A stretch of 64,000 bases of DNA from Streptomyces sp. TLI_235. GTDB lineage: Bacteria > Actinomycetota > Actinomycetes > Streptomycetales > Streptomycetaceae. The position numbers and the translations under genes were made by a program. The stretch is taken from positions 868,001 through 932,000 of the forward strand of contig NSGV01000001.1 in the NCBI GenBank assembly GCA_002300355.1, in the 5' to 3' direction. Each line of letters starts with the position of its first letter. The first letter of the stretch is position 1. The notes under the pieces are model-generated. The model searched no databases, was not told the origin of the DNA, and saw nothing but the letters and a program-made list of their open reading frames with translations. Positions 46,346 to 56,796 of this stretch are shown one piece after another.

Positions 46346-47146
46346 GTGCACAAGACTTTGGACTTCCCCGATCTGCTGCAGCTGATCGACGAACGATCGA
46401 CCGCCTTCCGTGCCGCGGTCGCCTCCGCGCCCAGCCTCGACGTGCAGGTGCCGACCTGCCCCGAGTAAACGCTGTTCGATCTGGTGCAGCACCTCGGCGA
46501 GGGACGCCGCGCCTGGGCCGCCACCATCGCCGCAGGGCCTGACGCCACGGCCAAGGCCGCGCCGCAGAGCGACCCGACCGCACCCCGCGAGCGCGAGGCC
46601 CTGCTGGCCTGGCTGGCCGCATCGACGCAGGAGCTCCTGGACGCCCTGCGGGAGGCCGGCCCGGACCGCGGCTGCTGGACGTGGTGGGGTGCGTCGCAGT
46701 CACCGCGGACCTGCGGTGCCGTCGCCCGGCACCAGCTCCAGGAGATCGCGCTGCACACCTACGACGCCCAGGTCACCGTGGGCGCCCCACAGCCGCTGCC
46801 GGACGAGGTGGCACTCGACGGTGTCGACGAGTTCCTGCACACCTGCTGCGCAACGACGGACCCCTGGCCGCACGAGCCCGCCACCGTCGACTACCACGCC
46901 ACCGAAGGCCCCTCCTGGCGCCTCTCGCTCTCCGCCGACGGTGCACGGACGACCCCTCTCCCCGCGCCCGGCACAGGACCCGCCACCCCTGCCGGTGAGG
47001 CCCCCGACACGGCCTACGTCACCGCCTCGGGCACGGCGGGTGAGCTGGTCCTCGCCTTCTACGGCCGCAGTCCGGTGGAGTCCCTGAAGCTCGACGGGGA
47101 CCGCCGTGTCCTCGACCTCCTCGTGGCCTGGGAGCCGGGCGCCTAG
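46346..47146 (+). pseudogene. Maleylpyruvate isomerase-family protein broken by an internal TAA
   Basis: The GTG at 46346 starts a mycothiol-dependent maleylpyruvate isomerase-type protein (VHKTLDFPDLLQLIDERSTAF). At codon 41 a TAA (46466-46468) interrupts it, where relatives have Trp in the conserved CPEW motif. The frame then continues unbroken (TLFDLVQHLGEGRRAW, RHQLQEIALHTYDAQVTVG, with metal-site His) for 226 codons to a normal end. TGG to TAA needs two changes, so it is unlikely to be a single-base error. Reinitiation at GTG 46484 could give an N-terminally shortened protein. Confidence 0.8.
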
Positions 47147-47257
47147 AGCCTCCCGACACGTCCTCTCGGCCCCGCCGACGCCAGACCGGGGCCGAGGGGA
47201 CTTCGATGCTTTCGCGGCTGGAGGAGATGACCGACTACGGGGATCTACACTGCCGGG

Positions 47258-47716
47258 ATGCTGTTGAAGCCGACCGAGCCGACTTCCGGTGGTGCCGTGA
47301 CGCGCCCGGCGACCGGGGTGCTGCACCACGTCGAGATCTGGGTGCCCGACCTCGGGCGCGCCGTCGACTCCTTCGGCTGGCTGCTGGAGGCTCTCGGCCA
47401 CTCGCTGTTCCAGAGCTGGAGCGACGGCCGCAGCTGGCGGCTCGGTGCGACCTATCTGGTCGTCGAGCAGTCCCCGGCCCTCACCGCGGACCGGCACGAC
47501 CGGTGCCGGCCCGGGCTGAACCACCTGGCGTTCCATGTCGAGGGCCGGGACGCGGTGGACGCCTTGGTAGCCGAGGCACCGCGGCACGGCTGGACGCTGA
47601 TGTTCCCCGACCGGCACCCGCACGCCGGCGGCGACCAGTCGTACGCGGCGCACCTGGAGAACACCGACGGCTTCGAGGTCGAGCTCGTCGCCGTCGACCC
47701 GGCCGAAGCGGACTGA
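47258..47716 (+). CDS. VOC-family (glyoxalase-fold) protein
   Basis: A 152-residue protein with paired beta-alpha-beta-beta-beta modules: LHHVEIWVPDLGRAVDSFGWLLEALG at the start (metal-site His) and GLNHLAFHVEGRDAVDALVAEAPRHGW later, and a final ENTDGFEVELVAVD with the metal-binding Glu. This is the glyoxalase/dioxygenase fold; catalytic type is not predictable. The ATG lies exactly 6 bases behind TACACT (47246-47251) without a ribosome-binding site, so it should be leaderless. Confidence 0.87.
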   Translation: MLLKPTEPTSGGAVTRPATGVLHHVEIWVPDLGRAVDSFGWLLEALGHSLFQSWSDGRSWRLGATYLVVEQSPALTADRHDRCRPGLNHLAFHVEGRDAVDALVAEAPRHGWTLMFPDRHPHAGGDQSYAAHLENTDGFEVELVAVDPAEAD

Positions 47717-47804
47717 CGGCGAGCAGCGGGCCGAAGTCGCGTACCAGGGAAGGCATCTCGTCGTTGGGGCTCACCCGCCGGCAGGCCGGGGCGCCCGTGG
47801 GGTG

Positions 47805-47844
47805 ACACCGCCGCCGGGGAGTGCGGGCTCTCCGGCGGCGGTGT
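47805..47844. terminator. Bidirectional terminator
   Basis: A perfect 13-bp stem, ACACCGCCGCCGG (47805-47817) with its complement (47832-47844), lies between the converging VOC and GH5 genes. Confidence 0.8.
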
Positions 47845-47891
47845 CGTGCCGGGCGCGGGAGGGGGGTCAGGTCACCGTCCCGCGCCGCGGG

Positions 47892-50033
<2,142 letters not shown>

Positions 50034-50038
50034 TCAGC

Positions 50039-50052
50039 TGGGAGCGCTCCCA
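50039..50052. promoter_or_regulatory. CebR operator without a clear target
   Basis: A perfect TGGGAGCGCTCCCA lies about 310 bases upstream of the GH5 gene and 210 bases before the TenA-like gene. The 49728-50261 gap (534 bases) holds no gene. It also has a 15-bp palindrome CTTCAATACTTGAAG (49935-49949). The extra site may help loop the GH5 promoter. Confidence 0.8.
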
Positions 50053-50261
50053 GTGCCGTTCATGCGGCCCAGTCCCGTGCGCCCGATCGGAGCGCTGCAG
50101 CCGCCACGCCGCGCCGGGAACCGCCGGGGCGGCGATGCCCTGCCTACCCTGGCCGGGCGGCCCCGCTCACGGATCTCCGTGTGGGCGGCGGCGGTCCGGG
50201 CAGACGGGACCGCGTCGGGTACGGCCGACGAGCGTGCGACCAGAGTGGAGGAGGGCCGAGG

Positions 50262-50936
50262 ATGCACCGCAAACCGCGCCAGGTGCTGGAGGACGTCCGC
50301 CGGGAGCTCGCGCCGGGCGAGCGGGAGAACCGCCTCGTCCTCGAGATCGCGGCGGGCACCGCGCCGCTGACCGTCCTGTCGGAGCTCGCCGCGCAGCAGT
50401 ACCGGATCATCGGGAGCGACCGGCGGAGCCTACTGGTGCTCGCCGCCCGCTGCTCCGACGGACCGGCCGGCGAGTACTTCGCCGGGCTCGCCGACGGGGA
50501 GGCCCAGGCCCTGCGGCTGCTGGAGGCCTTCGCCGCCCGCTGTGGGCTCTCCCCGCGCGAGGCGGCGGCCCGCAGGCCGCTGCCGGGCTGCCAGGCGTAC
50601 CCCGCCTACCTGGCGTGGCTCGCCCTGAACGGCGACCCGGCCGGGGTGGTGCTCGCGCTCACCGCCAACTTCGCCACCTGGGGCGGCTACTGCGCCACGG
50701 TGGCGACCGGGCTGCGCCGGCACTACGGCTTCGACGACACCGACTGCGCCTTCTTCGACTTCTTCGCCCGCCCGGCCCCGGGGGCCGAGGACGCCGCAGT
50801 GGCCGTGCTGGAGTCCCTGTCCCCGGACGGCGGCCGGATCGGCGCGGGGCGCGAGTACGGGCAGCTGCTGCAGGCGTACGAGCTGATGTTCTGGAACAGC
50901 CTCGCCGACGCCCCGGCCCGCCGCCAGGGCAGATAG
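50262..50936 (+). CDS. TenA/PqqC-like alpha-helical protein
   Basis: A 224-residue all-helical protein. The pattern HRKPRQVLEDVRRELAPGE, PLPGCQAYPAYLAWLALNG, ANFATWGGYCATVATGLRRHYGFDDTDCAFFDFFARP and QAYELMFWNSL resembles the TENA/THI-4/PqqC family, whose members degrade or salvage thiamine or bind haem-like cofactors. The usual catalytic Cys pattern is not clear, so the function is uncertain. ATG at 50262 with GGAGGAGG in front. It lies downstream of a CebR-type site, which may or may not be relevant. Confidence 0.7.
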   Translation: MHRKPRQVLEDVRRELAPGERENRLVLEIAAGTAPLTVLSELAAQQYRIIGSDRRSLLVLAARCSDGPAGEYFAGLADGEAQALRLLEAFAARCGLSPREAAARRPLPGCQAYPAYLAWLALNGDPAGVVLALTANFATWGGYCATVATGLRRHYGFDDTDCAFFDFFARPAPGAEDAAVAVLESLSPDGGRIGAGREYGQLLQAYELMFWNSLADAPARRQGR

Positions 50937-51057
50937 GCGGTGCGCCGGACGGCACCGGACGACCGCACGGCCGCCGGGGAGGTCCTCGTGTCCCGGCGAA
51001 CACCCCGGCCGGACGGGCCGGGAGGCTGCTGAGCGGCGACCGGGCGGAGGAGGCGGG

Positions 51058-51738
51058 ATGTGCTGGAGTGCGGAGGCGGACGCGGCGGCCGGGGTCCTGG
51101 TCGCCGGGCTCGGCACGGTCTGCCTGCTGCGGGTTCGTGATCCGCGGCGGCTGCCGCTGGCCGCGCTGCCGCTGCTTCTCGGCGTGCACCAGCTGGTGGA
51201 GGCGGCGGTCTGGCTGGGCGAGGACGGCCGGATCGGGGCGGGCCCGGCCCAGGCCGCGCGGACGGTCTGGGCGCTGATCGCACTGCCGCTGCTGCCCTTG
51301 CTGGTGCCGTTCGGAGTGTGGTGCGCGGCGGGGCCGGGCAGCCCGCGGCGCCGGACGCTCGGCGCGCTCGCCGTTTTCGGCGCCCTGGTGGCCGTTCCGC
51401 TCACGGTGGCGGTGCTGCGCCATCCGGTGGCGGCCGAGGTGCGCCACCACACTCTGGCGTACGCCGTCGGGGTGCCCTGGGCGCCGGTGCTGACCGCCGG
51501 CTACCTGCTGGCCACCGTGGGGTCGCTGCTGCTGAGCGGGGACGCGGCGCTGCGGCGGTCGGGCCTGGTCCTGGGCGCGGGCGCAGTGGTGTGCGCCCTG
51601 CTGTGGCGGCTGGCGTTCGCCTCCACCTGGTGCGCGCTGGCCGCGCTGGTGGCGGTCCTGCTGCTGGGCTGGTCGGGTGGTGTCGGTCCGCAGGTTCCGG
51701 CCGGGGCGGCGGGCGGTGGTCGGGAGGGCCCGAGTTGA
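51058..51738 (+). CDS. Six- to seven-helix membrane protein, DUF6629-like
   Basis: A 226-residue membrane protein that begins MCWSAEADAAAGVLVAGLGT, the signature of an actinobacterial family of unknown function (DUF6629). Several hydrophobic helices follow, including LPLAALPLLLGVHQLVEAAVWLG and ALIALPLLPLLVPFGVW. GGAGGAGG precedes the ATG. It ends 18 bases before the leaderless hemC gene. No function is known. Confidence 0.78.
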   Translation: MCWSAEADAAAGVLVAGLGTVCLLRVRDPRRLPLAALPLLLGVHQLVEAAVWLGEDGRIGAGPAQAARTVWALIALPLLPLLVPFGVWCAAGPGSPRRRTLGALAVFGALVAVPLTVAVLRHPVAAEVRHHTLAYAVGVPWAPVLTAGYLLATVGSLLLSGDAALRRSGLVLGAGAVVCALLWRLAFASTWCALAALVAVLLLGWSGGVGPQVPAGAAGGGREGPS

Positions 51739-51756
51739 CGGCCTATCATCTCCCCC

Positions 51757-52686
51757 ATGGCCGAACCGCTGCGCATTGTCACCCGTTCGTCACCGATGGC
51801 CCTCGCCCAGGTGGAGCGGGTCCGGGCCGAGCTCGCCGTGCTGCACCCGGGGATCCGGACGGAGGTCGTCCCGGTCACCACCTCGGGCGACCGTTGGACG
51901 GGCGACCTGGCCGCGCTCGGCGGCAAGGGTGCCTTCACCAAGGAGGTCGACGCGGCGCTGCTGGCCGGCGAGGCCGATCTGGCGGTGCACTGTCTGAAGG
52001 ACGTCCCGGCCGACCGCCCGCTGCCGGCGGGCACGGTGTTCGCGGCCTACCTCGCGCGTGACGACATCCGGGACGCGCTGGTGCACCCGGGCGGGCTGAC
52101 CGTCGACGAGCTCCCGGCCGGCACCCGGATCGGCACCTCCTCGGTGCGCCGGGTCGCCCAGTTGGCGGCCTCGCACCCGGACCTGGTCTGTGTGCCGATG
52201 CGCGGCAACGCCAACAGCCGGCTGGCGAAGCTGGACGCGGGCGAGGCGGACGCGCTGCTGCTGGCCGTCTCGGGCCTGGAGCGGATCGGCCTCACCGAGC
52301 GGATCAGCGAGGTGCTGGATGTGGCGGCGATGTGCCCGCCGATCGGCGCCGGCATCCTCGTCCTGCAGTGCCGGGAGGACGACACCGCCACCATGGACAC
52401 CGTGGCCGGCCTCAACGACCCGCGGACCTGGCGGGAGGCGGCGGCCGAACGGATGTTCCTGCACGTGCTGCAGGGGCACTGCAACGCGCCGATCGCCGGC
52501 TACGCGCGGGCCGAGGCCGACGGGCGGCTCTCCATGCGCGGGCGAGTGTTCTCGCCGGACGGCAAGCGGGTGCTGGACGCGCACGAGTGGGCCGGCGCGC
52601 TCACCCCGGAGGACCTCGGCACGTCGACCGCCCTCGCCCTCAAGCGCCAGGGCGCGCAGGAGCTGATCGACGGCATCGCGCACTGA
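51757..52686 (+). CDS. hemC: Porphobilinogen deaminase (hydroxymethylbilane synthase)
   Basis: A 309-residue HemC. Domain 1 has [17 protein letters not shown] and [30 protein letters not shown]; the catalytic Asp lies in the DLAVHxLKD motif, although Cys replaces the usual Ser there. Domain 2 has [13 protein letters not shown] and [13 protein letters not shown]. Domain 3 has Cys242 in [10 protein letters not shown] for the dipyrromethane cofactor. It makes hydroxymethylbilane for haem, siroheme and B12. The usual hemA/hemB/hemD neighbours are missing, so it may be a second copy. The ATG lies 7 bases behind TATCAT (51744-51749), a leaderless start. Confidence 0.93.
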   Translation: MAEPLRIVTRSSPMALAQVERVRAELAVLHPGIRTEVVPVTTSGDRWTGDLAALGGKGAFTKEVDAALLAGEADLAVHCLKDVPADRPLPAGTVFAAYLARDDIRDALVHPGGLTVDELPAGTRIGTSSVRRVAQLAASHPDLVCVPMRGNANSRLAKLDAGEADALLLAVSGLERIGLTERISEVLDVAAMCPPIGAGILVLQCREDDTATMDTVAGLNDPRTWREAAAERMFLHVLQGHCNAPIAGYARAEADGRLSMRGRVFSPDGKRVLDAHEWAGALTPEDLGTSTALALKRQGAQELIDGIAH

Positions 52687-52689
52687 CTC

Positions 52690-52741
52690 GGCACTGTCAA
52701 CGGCCGCACCGTCCGCGGGCGGCGCGGCCGTTGACAGTGCC
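52690..52741. terminator. hemC terminator, overlapping the next promoter
   Basis: A perfect 18-bp stem (52690-52707 with 52724-52741) and a 16-base loop lies 3 bases after the hemC stop. The second arm contains the TTGACA box of the following promoter. Confidence 0.88.
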
Positions 52742-52759
52742 CCGGCGGGCTCCTAGCGT
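52731..52759 (+). promoter_or_regulatory. Strong vegetative promoter
   Basis: A perfect TTGACA (52731-52736), a 17-base spacer and TAGCGT (52754-52759) form one of the best promoters of the window. It drives the gene at 52794 with a short leader (about 28 bases). Confidence 0.8.
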
Positions 52760-52793
52760 GACGCAGTCGATTACCCACGAGTAGGGACTGTTG

Positions 52794-54008
52794 ATGGCCG
52801 CGCCGCGCCCGTACGACCTCGTCCTGTTCGGTGCCACCGGGTTCACCGGCGGGCTGACCGCCGAGTACCTGGCCCGGGCCGCGCCGGAGGGCTGCCGCTG
52901 GGCGCTCGCCGGGCGGGACGCCGGGCGGCTCGCCGCCGTCCGGGACCGGCTGGCCGCGATCGACGCGCGCTGCGCGGACCTGCCACTGCTGGTCGCGGAC
53001 GCGGCGGACCGGGACGCGCTGCGCGAGGTGGCCGCGTCCGCCCGGGTGGTGGTGTCCACGGTCGGCCCGTACCTGCGGCACGGCGAGCCACTGGTGGCGG
53101 CCTGCGCGGAGAGCGGCACGGACTACGTGGACCTCACCGGGGAGCCGGAGTTCGTCGACCGGATGTACCTGCGGTACCACGAGCGGGCGGTGGCGACGGG
53201 GGCGCGGCTGGTGCACGCCTGCGGCTTCGACTCGGTGCCGCACGACCTCGGCGTACTGTTCACGGTGGAGGAGCTGCTGCGCCGCGGCGGCCCGGCGGGG
53301 AGGCTCTCGGTGGAGGGCTTCGTCCGGGCCGGCGGCACGATCTCCGGCGGTACCTTCGCCTCCGCGATGACGGCCTTCTCCCGGCCGCGGGCGATGGCGC
53401 AGGCGGCCAGGGCGCGGCGGGCGGTGGAGCCGCGTCCCAAGGGCCGGCGGGTGCGCATGCCGATCGGCCGGCCGCACCGGTCGCGGGCGGCCCGGGCCTG
53501 GGTGGTGCCGATGCCCGCGATCGACCCGCAGGTGGTGGCGCGTTCGGCCGCCGCGCTGGACGCCTACGGCCCGGACTTCGGCTACACGCACTATGCGGCG
53601 GTGCGGCGGCTGCCGATCGCGCTCGGCGGCGTCGCGGCCGTCGCGGCTCTCGCCACTGCCGCCCAACTGCCGGTGCTGCGGCGGGCGCTGGGCCGGCTGC
53701 GGAAGCCCGGCGAGGGGCCGGGTACGGAGCAGCGGGCGCGGTCCTGGTTCGCTGTCCGGTTCGTGGCGCGGGCCGCGGGCGGGCGGACGGTGTTCACGGA
53801 GGTGTCGGGCGGCGACCCCGGCTACGGGGAGACGGCGAAGATGCTCGCCGAGTCGGCGCTCTGCCTGGCGTTCGACGAGCTGCCGCCCGTCGCGGGGCAG
53901 TCGACCACGGCGGTGGCGATGGGGCGGCCGCTGATCGACCGGCTGGTCGCGGCGGGCCTGTCCTTCCGGGTGCTGGACGCCCCGCCGACCGCCGCCCCGG
54001 GGCGGTAG
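52794..54008 (+). CDS. Saccharopine dehydrogenase-like (trans-acting enoyl reductase family) protein
   Basis: A 404-residue NADP-binding protein. The Rossmann motif YDLVLFGATGFTGGLTAEYL (G-A-T-G-F-T-G) opens it. VVVSTVGPYLRHGEPLVAACAESGTDYVDLTGEPEF is the family hallmark, and HACGFDSVPHDLGV the second. Relatives in mycobacteria reduce enoyl lipids; others are saccharopine reductases. A hydrophobic stretch (ALGGVAAVAALATAAQLPVL) near residue 280 may sit at the membrane. ATG at 52794 has AGGGA in front. The substrate is probably a lipid or polyketide. Confidence 0.85.
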   Translation: MAAPRPYDLVLFGATGFTGGLTAEYLARAAPEGCRWALAGRDAGRLAAVRDRLAAIDARCADLPLLVADAADRDALREVAASARVVVSTVGPYLRHGEPLVAACAESGTDYVDLTGEPEFVDRMYLRYHERAVATGARLVHACGFDSVPHDLGVLFTVEELLRRGGPAGRLSVEGFVRAGGTISGGTFASAMTAFSRPRAMAQAARARRAVEPRPKGRRVRMPIGRPHRSRAARAWVVPMPAIDPQVVARSAAALDAYGPDFGYTHYAAVRRLPIALGGVAAVAALATAAQLPVLRRALGRLRKPGEGPGTEQRARSWFAVRFVARAAGGRTVFTEVSGGDPGYGETAKMLAESALCLAFDELPPVAGQSTTAVAMGRPLIDRLVAAGLSFRVLDAPPTAAPGR

Positions 54009-54056
54009 GTCCCGGGCGGGAGGGCCCACCACGGAGGCTGCCGGCCGCCGGTCGGC

Positions 54057-54548
54057 TCACTGGTCGACGGTGAACACGGCGGCTCGCCCGTCGGCCGCGG
54101 CGCGCGTGTAGAAGGCGCACAGTTCGCCGAACCAGTACCGGGTGTAGGCGAAGTCGTCCTCGTCGCGGGCGCCGTCGTAGTCCTCGGGGTCGAGGGCGAA
54201 GAAGCGCTCGCGCAGCCAGGCCTCGTCGAGGCCGGCCAGGGCGGCGGCGATGTCCGCGACCTCCTCCGGGGTGGTGAGGACGGCGACGTAGTCGTCGCCA
54301 TCGTGCAGCGGCAGGCCGCCGAGGACGGCGTGCGAGAGCGGGTAGTCGCCGCCCTCGTAGGTCAGGGTGCCGTCGGCGAGGCAGCGGTGCAGGGCGTCCC
54401 AGGCCTTGTCGGTCTCGGCGAGGTGGTCGCAGTCCCAGGCCTCCCCGATCTCCTCGACCACGGCGAGCACCTCCTCGTCGTCCGCGGCGGCGAGCAGCCG
54501 CGCGCTCTGGTCGGCGGTCAGTGCGAAGTGGACTCCCCGGCAGGCCAT
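54057..54548 (-). CDS. YfbM-like DUF1877 protein
   Basis: A 163-residue acidic protein of the DUF1877 family. MACRGVHFALTADQSARLLAAADDEEVL is the conserved N-terminus; WDALHRCLADGTLTYEGGDYPLSHAVLGG and RYWFGELCAFYTRAA follow. The family is small and cytosolic with no known function; it is sometimes found next to phage or toxin genes, but not here. ATG with GGGGAGG in front. It converges on the 52794 gene. Confidence 0.88.
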   Translation of the reverse strand: MACRGVHFALTADQSARLLAAADDEEVLAVVEEIGEAWDCDHLAETDKAWDALHRCLADGTLTYEGGDYPLSHAVLGGLPLHDGDDYVAVLTTPEEVADIAAALAGLDEAWLRERFFALDPEDYDGARDEDDFAYTRYWFGELCAFYTRAAADGRAAVFTVDQ

Positions 54549-54848
54549 CGGCCCTCCCCTGCTGCTCGTCGGTGGTCGCTGCGGGACGCTACCGCCCGGC
54601 GCCGACAGTGCCGGTCGGCCGGCCGCCGGGTACCACCGGGTAACCGACCCGGGAGGTCGGGGCGGTGCGGGGGGTGGAAGGATGGGCGGTCCGCCCCCGG
54701 TGGCGTACCTCGGTCGACCAGGCCGCCTGCCCATCCTGCGGCGGCCTCCGGTGACGGGACCAGGTCCGCGTCGCGTAACCCTGCGGCCTCGGCGGTGTGA
54801 GTGCCATCTGCCTTCCTCCGTCTCCCTCCTGAAGGAAGCTCCCTCACC

Positions 54849-55775
54849 ATGCTCAACTCCTCCCTGCCCCGGCGCGCCCGCGTGCCCGGACGTGCCCTCG
54901 CGGCCGCCGGTGCGGCCGGGCTGCTGCTGTCCGGCTGTGCGAGTTCCGCCTCGCCGGCCTCGGACGGCTCGTCCGACCTGCGCGACCGGGTGCCGAAGGC
55001 CGTCCGCAAGGCCGGTGTGCTGCGGATCGGCTCGTACCTCAACTACGCCCCGGTGGATTTCAAGGAGTCCGACGGCAGGCCCGCGGGCCTGGACCCGGAC
55101 CTCGCCGCGGCGATCGGCAAGCTGCTCGGCCTGCGGATCGAGTTCGTCGACATGCCCTTCGACCGGCTGATCCCGGCCGTGCAGTCCCGGGACGTCGACC
55201 TGGCGATGTCCGCGGTGATCGACACCACCTACCGGCAGAACGGCATCGACGACCAGGGGCGCACCTCCGGCCCCGGCGTCGACTTCGTCGACTACTTCTT
55301 CACCAGCACCTCGATCCTGGTGAAGGCCGGCAACCCGGCCCGCATCAGCGGGCTCGACAGCCTCTGCGGGCACGCCGTCGCGGTGCAGAAGGGCACGGTG
55401 CAGGCGGAGATCGTGAACCGCCAGGCGGGTGCGTGCAGCCGGTACGACCGGAAGCTGGAGGTGCACGAGCTGGTCACCGACGAGCTGGCGCTGGCACAGG
55501 TCGAGGACGGGACGGCGGTCGCGGACCTCAACGACTACCCGGTGGCGCAGTACAACACCTCGGCGGAGCGCGGTGGCCGGTTCGAGCCGACCGGCGGGCA
55601 CATCCAGTCCAGCCCGTACGCGATCACGGTGAACAAGGCGGACACCGAGCTGCGCACGGCCGTCGCCAAGGCGTTGGACCGGCTGATCCGGGACGGCGAG
55701 TACGACCGCATCCTGGACAGGTGGGGCCTGCACACGGGCGAGGTGTCCAGCGCGGTGGTCAACGGCGGCCGTTGA
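54849..55775 (+). CDS. Amino-acid ABC transporter substrate-binding lipoprotein (orphan)
   Basis: A 308-residue lipoprotein with a lipobox LLLSGCAS (Cys near residue 30) and an SBP_bac_3 domain: GVLRIGSYLNYAPVDFKESDGRPAGLDPDLAAAIGKLLG at the start and LCGHAVAVQKGTVQAEIV later. Such proteins capture polar amino acids or amines. No permease or ATPase gene accompanies it, so it either shares a transporter elsewhere or has a sensing role. GAAGGAAG lies about 11 bases before the ATG. The 300-base gap 54549-54848 shows no other gene, only GGGTA-type and TAACCC patches. Confidence 0.87.
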   Translation: MLNSSLPRRARVPGRALAAAGAAGLLLSGCASSASPASDGSSDLRDRVPKAVRKAGVLRIGSYLNYAPVDFKESDGRPAGLDPDLAAAIGKLLGLRIEFVDMPFDRLIPAVQSRDVDLAMSAVIDTTYRQNGIDDQGRTSGPGVDFVDYFFTSTSILVKAGNPARISGLDSLCGHAVAVQKGTVQAEIVNRQAGACSRYDRKLEVHELVTDELALAQVEDGTAVADLNDYPVAQYNTSAERGGRFEPTGGHIQSSPYAITVNKADTELRTAVAKALDRLIRDGEYDRILDRWGLHTGEVSSAVVNGGR

Positions 55776-55796
55776 CGGCCGGGTGCCGCACGCGGT

Positions 55797-55834
55797 GCGC
55801 CGGGCGGACCGGCCCGAACCGGTCCGCCCGGCGC
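55797..55834. terminator. Bidirectional terminator
   Basis: A perfect 16-bp stem (55797-55812 with 55819-55834) and a CCCGAA loop lies between the converging SBP and methyltransferase genes. Confidence 0.9.
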
Positions 55835-55853
55835 GCCGCGGGGCTGCGTGTGC

Positions 55854-56708
55854 TCAGGGCTTTCGGGCGACGCCCGCCCAGTACCAGGCGGCCCGCGGGT
55901 CGGCCGGCGGCTCGCCGTCCGGGCGCCAGGCCATCACGGGCACCACGCCGGGCTCCAGGATCTCCCAGTCGCCGAGGAAGGCGGCGACCTCCTCGCGGGT
56001 GCGCGGGACGAGGGTCAGTTTGCCCCGGTCGGCGGCGGCGACCACGCCGGCGACGGTCTCCGGGTCGAAGTCGGCGGTGGGGTGGGTGACGACGATGTGG
56101 CTGCCGGACGGCAGGGCGTCGAGCAGTTCGGCGACCTTGGCGTGCGGCTCGTCCTCGTCGGCGACCAGCATCAGCACGGCGACGAGCACCAGGCCGACCG
56201 GCTCGGTGAGGTCGAGGGTGCCGGTGAGCGCCGGGTGGCGCAGGATCGCCGCCGGATCGCGCAGGTCGGCGTGCAGGTAGGCGGTGCGGCCGCGGTCGTC
56301 GCCGACCAGCAGGGCGCGGGCGTGGGCCAGCACGATCGGGTCGTTGTCGACGTACACCACCCGGCTCTCCGGGGCCTCGGCCTGGGCGACCTGGTGGGTG
56401 TTGCCGCCGGTGGGGATGCCGGTGCCGATGTCGAGGAACTGCCGGATGCCGCAGTCCCGGACGAGGTGGCGCACCGCCCGGCCGAGGAAGACCCGGTTCT
56501 CCTTGGCCATCGACCGCATGGTGGGGATGGCCTGTTCGAAGGCCTCGCCGAGGGCCCGGTCGGCGGGGAAGTGGTCCTTGCCGCCGAGCCAGTAGTCGTA
56601 CACCCGGGCGGAGTGCGGCAGGGAGGTGTCGATCTCCGGCGGCTCCCAGTCGTCGAGCGGCTGTCCTGCGACGATCGACATACCGATCTCTGCCTGATGA
56701 TCCGTCAT
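55854..56708 (-). CDS. SAM-dependent methyltransferase, DUF574 family
   Basis: A 284-residue protein of the actinomycete-specific DUF574/Methyltransf_19 family. SARVYDYWLGGKDHFPADRALGE near the start and FLDIGTGIPTGGNTHQVAQ (SAM motif) are its signatures. VVYVDNDPIVLAHARALL is the acidic loop. Many copies occur per streptomycete genome; substrates are not known. ATG at 56708. Control elements are not obvious. Confidence 0.9.
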   Translation of the reverse strand: MTDHQAEIGMSIVAGQPLDDWEPPEIDTSLPHSARVYDYWLGGKDHFPADRALGEAFEQAIPTMRSMAKENRVFLGRAVRHLVRDCGIRQFLDIGTGIPTGGNTHQVAQAEAPESRVVYVDNDPIVLAHARALLVGDDRGRTAYLHADLRDPAAILRHPALTGTLDLTEPVGLVLVAVLMLVADEDEPHAKVAELLDALPSGSHIVVTHPTADFDPETVAGVVAAADRGKLTLVPRTREEVAAFLGDWEILEPGVVPVMAWRPDGEPPADPRAAWYWAGVARKP

Positions 56709-56796
56709 GTGGTGTCGCTCCCGAGGGTTTTCGACTGTCGGTCGGCTCGCAGCCTAACCGCCCGCCCGGGCACCCGTCGGACAATCCGACGGATCG

